A DNA stretch of 64,000 bases, taken from assembly GCA_963739385.1 (NCBI GenBank), contig CAVUAI010000041.1, forward strand, positions 1 to 64,000, in the 5' to 3' direction. This stretch comes from VAZQ01 sp963739385. Lineage in GTDB: Bacteria; Pseudomonadota; Alphaproteobacteria; Rhizobiales; Xanthobacteraceae. Both the position numbers and the translations under genes were made by a program. Positions 60,413 through 64,000 of this stretch are shown one piece after another (position 1 is the stretch's first letter; each line of letters starts with the position of its first letter). A model generated the notes under the pieces. It worked only from the letters and a program-made list of their open reading frames with translations. It searched no databases and had not been told where the DNA came from.

Positions 60413-61345
60413 TCAGCCGACCTCGAGCACGATCCGTCCGCGCCGGACGGCGCCCGTCTCGACAAGGCGATGCGCCTCCGCCGCGGACGCCAGCGGAAGC
60501 ACGCGTCCTATGTGCGGGGCGAATACGCCGCGCTCCGCCAACTCCACGACCGCCTCCAGCACGGAGCGCCGGTTGTCGATAACGGCGTTGATCAGCCGCA
60601 CGCCGTGTTCCCCGCTTCGGTCGTCGAAGGGTTGCGCATTCAGATAGACGAGTGCACCGCCGCGCCTGAGCACATCGTAGGATCGCCGGTGCACGTCGCC
60701 CCCCATGGTATCGATCACCACGTCCTGCGTGGGCAACACGCGCCAAAACTCCTCGCCGTCGTAGGAGACAACGCGCTCGGCGCCGAGGGCCTGCACGAAA
60801 GTCCGGTCGGCCGCACGGCACGTCGCCGACACGTGGGCGCCGAGATGATGTGCAAGCTCGACACAGGCGCTGCCGACCGCTCCCGCTCCGCCATGCACGA
60901 GCACGTGCATGCCGGGCGCAACTTTTCCGGCTTCGCACAGCGCCACGAAGGCGCATACACCGCCCTGGATGATGGCGGCGGTCTCGACGTGGCTCAGATT
61001 GTGCGGCTTGGGCGCCAGGGATGACGGAGCACAGCAGACGAACTCGGCGCAGGTACCATCGCCGGTATGCGCGGCCGTGAAGACGACGGCGTCTCCAACG
61101 CTCACAGCATCGACCTCGCCGCCGACTTCGGCGACCTCGCCGCAGCCATAGCGGCCCGGTATCTTGGGAAACTGGACCGAGAAGTGGCGTTGCAGGACGC
61201 CGGCTCTCGCCTTGCAATCGCCCTGGCCGACGGTCGCCGCGCGCACGCGCACCATCACGTCGCGGGGGCCGGCGCGCGGGACGGGCAACTCGTGGAGCTG
61301 CAGGACCTCGGGGCCGCCGTACCTTTCGTAGCGCAGGACCTTCAT
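60413..61345 (-). CDS. Zinc-independent MDR (quinone-oxidoreductase-like) dehydrogenase
   Basis: This 310-residue medium-chain reductase starts MKVLRYERYGGPEVLQLHEL. It has VRVRAATVGQGDCKARAGVL, PGRYGCGEVAEVGGEVDAVS, and the NADPH motif VLVHGGAGAVGSACVELAHH. No catalytic or structural zinc cysteines are present, fitting the QOR branch. It reduces quinones or enones, or an acyl-CoA. It is the last gene of the minus-strand operon, and overlaps no neighbour; the CaiB stop is 13 bp upstream of its start. Confidence 0.9.
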   Translation of the reverse strand: MKVLRYERYGGPEVLQLHELPVPRAGPRDVMVRVRAATVGQGDCKARAGVLQRHFSVQFPKIPGRYGCGEVAEVGGEVDAVSVGDAVVFTAAHTGDGTCAEFVCCAPSSLAPKPHNLSHVETAAIIQGGVCAFVALCEAGKVAPGMHVLVHGGAGAVGSACVELAHHLGAHVSATCRAADRTFVQALGAERVVSYDGEEFWRVLPTQDVVIDTMGGDVHRRSYDVLRRGGALVYLNAQPFDDRSGEHGVRLINAVIDNRRSVLEAVVELAERGVFAPHIGRVLPLASAAEAHRLVETGAVRRGRIVLEVG

Positions 61346-61358
61346 GGCGCCGCCATGC

Positions 61359-62552
61359 TCAGCCCGCCACACCCGAAGCGCGCAGCGCCGAAATCTCAGC
61401 CGTGCTCAACCCGACTTCGCGCAGGATTTGGTCGGTGTGCTGGCCGTAGCGCGGCGCAAATTCGAGCACCGACGGCGCCGCTGCCTGGTCCACAGCCATC
61501 GGCGCCAGCCAAATCGGGCGTCCGTCCGGCGTGTGCGTACGTGGCATGCGCGCGCGGATCGCCGGCAGCGCATGCACCTGCTCGATGGAATTGATCAGCG
61601 CATGGGGGATCCGCGCCTTCACGAACAGGGCGACCAGCTCGGCTACCGGCAGCGCGCCGATGATCTCGGAAATCGCGGTCCACAGGTGCTGCCGATCGGC
61701 CGCACGCGCCGGCAACGCGTCCCATCGTCCGCCTTCGTCCAGGCGTGCGAACGGCGGTTGCGTCACCAGCGAGCGCCATTGCTGGGTGTTGCCGATGGCT
61801 AGATAGATGTGACCGTCGCGCGCCTCATACACGCCGGTCGGAACGAAAATGCGATGGAAGTTCCCGGATCGGGTGTAGTGGGACGGGTCCGTGCCGATGT
61901 CGATGTTGGGAAGCATCGTGACCAGCCAGGAGGCTGCCGCCTGCAGCATCGACACGTCGATGCGTTTGCCGCGCCCCGTTTCCGCGCGCTCAACGAGTGC
62001 CAGCAGAGAGTTGGCGTAAAGCTCGTCGCCCGCTTTCAGGTCGGTAATCTGCACGCCGGACATGACGGGAGGGCCGTCGGCGAAACCGCTGACCGACATC
62101 AGTCCCGACATGGCCTGGATCACCGGATCGTAGCCGGGAACATCGGGATGTTCCGTTCCCATAGCGGAGATCGAAGCCCAGATCAGATCGGGCCGCAGCC
62201 GCGCCAACGTCTCGTAGTCCACGCCGAGGGCGGCATGGTGCGCCGGCAGCACGTTGCAACAAAATATCTCGACGTCCAGCGCCGCGAGCAGACGCCGGAA
62301 GACATCCTGTCCCTCCCGGCTCTTGAGATTGAGCGCAATGGCCTCCTTGCCGACATTGGGGGGGACGAAGAAGCTGCGCCGGCCTTCGTCTGCGAACACT
62401 TCGCCGGCATACCGGTTCGGATCGCCGGGCCGTCGCCCGTCGGATGAGGTCGGCTCGATGCGGATGACCCGCCAGCCGAGCTGCACGAAGCGGAGCGTCG
62501 CATAGGGAAGCGCGACAGCCTGCTCCAGCGATAGCACGACACGCCTGGTCAC
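61359..62552 (-). CDS. CaiB/BaiF-family CoA transferase (FRC type III)
   Basis: This 397-residue CoA transferase family protein shows VLSLEQAVALPYATLRFVQL at its N-terminus, RRSFFVPPNVGKEAIALNLK and SREGQDVFRRLLAALDV. The catalytic Asp is likely in GVQITDLKAGDELYA. DALPARAADRQHLWTAISEI and RIPHALINSIEQVHALPAI are C-terminal family blocks. It transfers CoA between carboxylic acids, or acts as a racemase-type isomerase. The GTG at 62552 begins the family N-terminus (RRVVLSLEQAV); a TTG at 62585 overlaps the Bug stop and adds an atypical extension. It lies in the SDR-Bug-CaiB-QOR operon. Confidence 0.88.
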   Translation of the reverse strand: MTRRVVLSLEQAVALPYATLRFVQLGWRVIRIEPTSSDGRRPGDPNRYAGEVFADEGRRSFFVPPNVGKEAIALNLKSREGQDVFRRLLAALDVEIFCCNVLPAHHAALGVDYETLARLRPDLIWASISAMGTEHPDVPGYDPVIQAMSGLMSVSGFADGPPVMSGVQITDLKAGDELYANSLLALVERAETGRGKRIDVSMLQAAASWLVTMLPNIDIGTDPSHYTRSGNFHRIFVPTGVYEARDGHIYLAIGNTQQWRSLVTQPPFARLDEGGRWDALPARAADRQHLWTAISEIIGALPVAELVALFVKARIPHALINSIEQVHALPAIRARMPRTHTPDGRPIWLAPMAVDQAAAPSVLEFAPRYGQHTDQILREVGLSTAEISALRASGVAG

Positions 62553-62571
62553 CGTGACGCTCGCCTCGGCT

Positions 62572-63561
62572 TCATTCCGGCACAATGCCGCTGTTGGCGA
62601 AGAGTGCCCTGACCACCTCCACCTCTGCCTTGATGCGATTCGTCACCGCGCCCGGGGCACCGCCGACTGTCAGGATCCCGGCGACGTGCAGCTTGGCTTT
62701 GACCTCCGGGTCGGCCAGGGCAGCCTCGATCCGCTCGTTGAGCTTCGCCGTGATCGGCCCCGGCGTTCCGCGCGGCGCCAGAAAAGCGTGCCAGCCCGTA
62801 GAGGCGCGGCGATAGCCCGCGACCGTCTCCCCGATCATCGGCACGTCAGGCGCAAGGTCGCTGCGCTCGTCCTCGATCACCGCCAGGACGCGAACTTCGC
62901 CGCGCTTGGCGAACGGCAGGATCGTGCCGAGCGTGATGAATCCGCTCTGGACGTGGCCGGCCACGACGTCGTTGATCGCCGGCGCGGCACCCCGATAGGG
63001 CACGTGGCGGATGTCGATGCCGGCGGCGGTCTTGAGCATTTCTCCCGCCATATGGTGGGGCGAACCGGTCCCCGAGCTTGCGAAACCGATCTTGCCGGGA
63101 TTGCGGCGCGCAAAGGCGACGAATTCCGGCAGCGTGGTCACCGGAAGCGAAGAATGCACGACTAGCGCAATCGGGGTCAGCGTCGCCAGAATCACCGGCT
63201 CGAAGTCGCGCGCGGCGTCGAACGGCATGGCCTTGAGGACGAACTGATTGAGCACCAGCGGCGCATTGGTCGTGAGCAGGAGCGTGTATCCGTCCGGTGC
63301 AGCACGTGCGACCTGGGCGCTGCCGATATTGCCGCTGGCGCCGCCGACGTTCTGAATCACGACGGGCTGGCCCCAGGCCTCGTGCAGCTTGTGCCCGATC
63401 TCGCGGGCGACGAGATCGATCGAGCCGCCGGCGGGATACGGCACCACCAGTGTGATCGCACGCGCGGGATAATCCTCGGCATGCGCGGGCAGGATCGAAA
63501 ACAGCGCGGCGACCGCCACCAGTAGCGCGGGCAACGTTCGGGCTGCGCGCATGGCTGGCAT
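62572..63561 (-). CDS. Bug/TctC-family tripartite tricarboxylate receptor 3
   Basis: This 329-residue periplasmic receptor has a signal segment TLPALLVAVAALFSILPAHA. Family strands are YPARAITLVVPYPAGGSIDL, GQPVVIQNVGGASGNIGSAQ, GKIGFASSGTGSPHHMAGEM and IRHVPYRGAAPAINDVVAGH. The ATG at 63561 overlaps the SDR stop (TGATG), so the genes are translationally coupled. No TctAB genes are close. It would supply a carboxylate to the CoA transferase encoded next. Confidence 0.9.
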   Translation of the reverse strand: MPAMRAARTLPALLVAVAALFSILPAHAEDYPARAITLVVPYPAGGSIDLVAREIGHKLHEAWGQPVVIQNVGGASGNIGSAQVARAAPDGYTLLLTTNAPLVLNQFVLKAMPFDAARDFEPVILATLTPIALVVHSSLPVTTLPEFVAFARRNPGKIGFASSGTGSPHHMAGEMLKTAAGIDIRHVPYRGAAPAINDVVAGHVQSGFITLGTILPFAKRGEVRVLAVIEDERSDLAPDVPMIGETVAGYRRASTGWHAFLAPRGTPGPITAKLNERIEAALADPEVKAKLHVAGILTVGGAPGAVTNRIKAEVEVVRALFANSGIVPE

Positions 63562-64000
63562 CACATCACCAGCCCGCCGCTCGCCAGCACGACCTCGCCA
63601 GAAATGTAATCGGACTCGGGGATGCAGAAGAGATACACCGCTCCCGCCGCGTCCTGCGGCGTGCCGGCGCGGCCCACCGGTATCATGCGTTTGACCGTAT
63701 CGAGAAGTTCGGACGGAATGCCCATCGGCAGGTCGCGTCCCGCCACCCGCTCTTTCGCGGGCGCTCCGGAGAATGGCGCGGTCATGCGGGTTTCGATGAG
63801 CCCGAACGCGACGCAATTCACGTTGACCTTGTAGCGCCCCCATTCCTTAGCCAGCGTCTTGGTCAGACCGATCAGTGCGGTTTTTCCGGCGGCATAGCCC
63901 ACCTGGCCGGCATTCCCGAACAATCCACCGATCGAGGATATGTTGACGACCTTGCGGTGCACGGAGCGCCCGCTCTCCGATTCCCGCTTGGCCATGTCGC
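63561..64000 (-). CDS. Short-chain dehydrogenase/reductase, 5' part beyond the window
   Basis: The visible 146 residues are the C-terminal half of a classical SDR (FabG-like). VVNISSIGGLFGNAGQVGYA has the catalytic Ser and Tyr, with YAAGK giving YxxxK. LTKTLAKEWGRYKVNVNCVA, and AGTPQDAAGAVYLFCIPESD running into YISGEV, complete the family. The NAD-binding N-terminal half lies past position 64000. It is the first visible gene of the minus-strand operon with the Bug receptor, CaiB and QOR, providing a hydroxy/oxo redox step. Confidence 0.92.
   Translation of the reverse strand, partial: DMAKRESESGRSVHRKVVNISSIGGLFGNAGQVGYAAGKTALIGLTKTLAKEWGRYKVNVNCVAFGLIETRMTAPFSGAPAKERVAGRDLPMGIPSELLDTVKRMIPVGRAGTPQDAAGAVYLFCIPESDYISGEVVLASGGLVM

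Noticed and set aside
56605..61217. Long minus-strand open frames (615 and 694 codons)
   Set aside because: Antisense to hyuA and hyuB, and the second one runs out of frame into the QOR gene; the hyu frames have clear family motifs.
1..64000. tRNA, rRNA and tmRNA genes
   Set aside because: Looked for TΨC-arm and acceptor-stem patterns, especially near the integrase relic; none could be supported by eye.

Overview
The window is high-GC, gene-dense DNA with Shine-Dalgarno-led starts and an alphaproteobacterial character. It has an Omp2b/Porin_2-type porin beginning with a lysine/proline-rich mature N-terminus, three orphan tripartite-tricarboxylate (Bug/TctC) receptors, Liv-type ABC transport, intracellular PHA depolymerase, assimilatory nitrate reductase with a C-terminal 2Fe-2S domain, and dispersed palindromic repeats. 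Together these suggest a Rhizobiales (Hyphomicrobiales) soil or rhizosphere bacterium of the Bradyrhizobiaceae/Xanthobacteraceae type. That placement is inference; no rRNA or tRNA gene is visible.

Layout. Positions 1-15.7 kb form an accessory, decaying zone. It holds an IS110-family element and an IS1182-family element, both with frameshifted transposases, and frameshifted relics of a chloroperoxidase-like hydrolase, an endonuclease VII-like HNH protein, a cupin and an isochorismatase. Several copies of a ~125-bp palindromic repeat and a second palindromic repeat family lie between them. Intact genes in this zone are a TAT-exported intradiol-dioxygenase-fold protein with a ferric-reductase-like membrane partner, a PBP4-type DacB, an L,D-transpeptidase, an ABC substrate-binding lipoprotein-like receptor, an NmrA-like SDR and an orphan phage-polyvalent-protein-type zincin. 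Positions 16-24.8 kb carry a periplasmic hypothetical, an MBL-fold hydrolase, small membrane proteins, assimilatory nitrate reductase (nasA) with its FAD reductase behind a candidate sigma-54 promoter, a Gmad2-LysM protein, a DUF1428 protein and a VOC protein.

Positions 25-32.4 kb are a branched-chain-amino-acid-type ABC transporter locus: receptor, LivH, and one 837-residue polypeptide fusing LivM, LivG and LivF. It ends in a CodA-like amidohydrolase, faces a SnoaL-like gene and a GntR/FCD regulator, and has two overlapping GntR-type palindromes in the divergent promoter. The natural reading is uptake and hydrolysis of a small N-containing compound. Positions 32.6-37.4 kb hold a frameshifted glutathione transferase, phaZ, a biuret-hydrolase-like cysteine hydrolase and an NCS2-type permease. 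Positions 37.4-42.1 kb are a four-gene minus-strand operon (acyl/aryl-CoA ligase, enoyl-CoA hydratase, Bug receptor, FAD monooxygenase) that looks like aromatic-acid catabolism.

Positions 42.6-51 kb carry a porin, a relic of a second porin, a tyrosine-integrase relic, another Bug receptor and alpha/beta hydrolase, then a poorly coding stretch with small proteins, truncated gene scars and a strong candidate sRNA. Positions 51-64 kb are two convergent catabolic operons. The plus-strand one comprises an Fe-ADH-family reductase, MmgE/PrpD, TRAP DctPQM, HyuA and HyuB. The minus-strand one comprises an SDR, Bug receptor, CaiB-type CoA transferase and quinone-oxidoreductase-like dehydrogenase. Their stop codons lie 2 bp apart. 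Together they encode import, ATP-dependent ring/amide opening, CoA transfer and redox steps for an unidentified organic acid or lactam.
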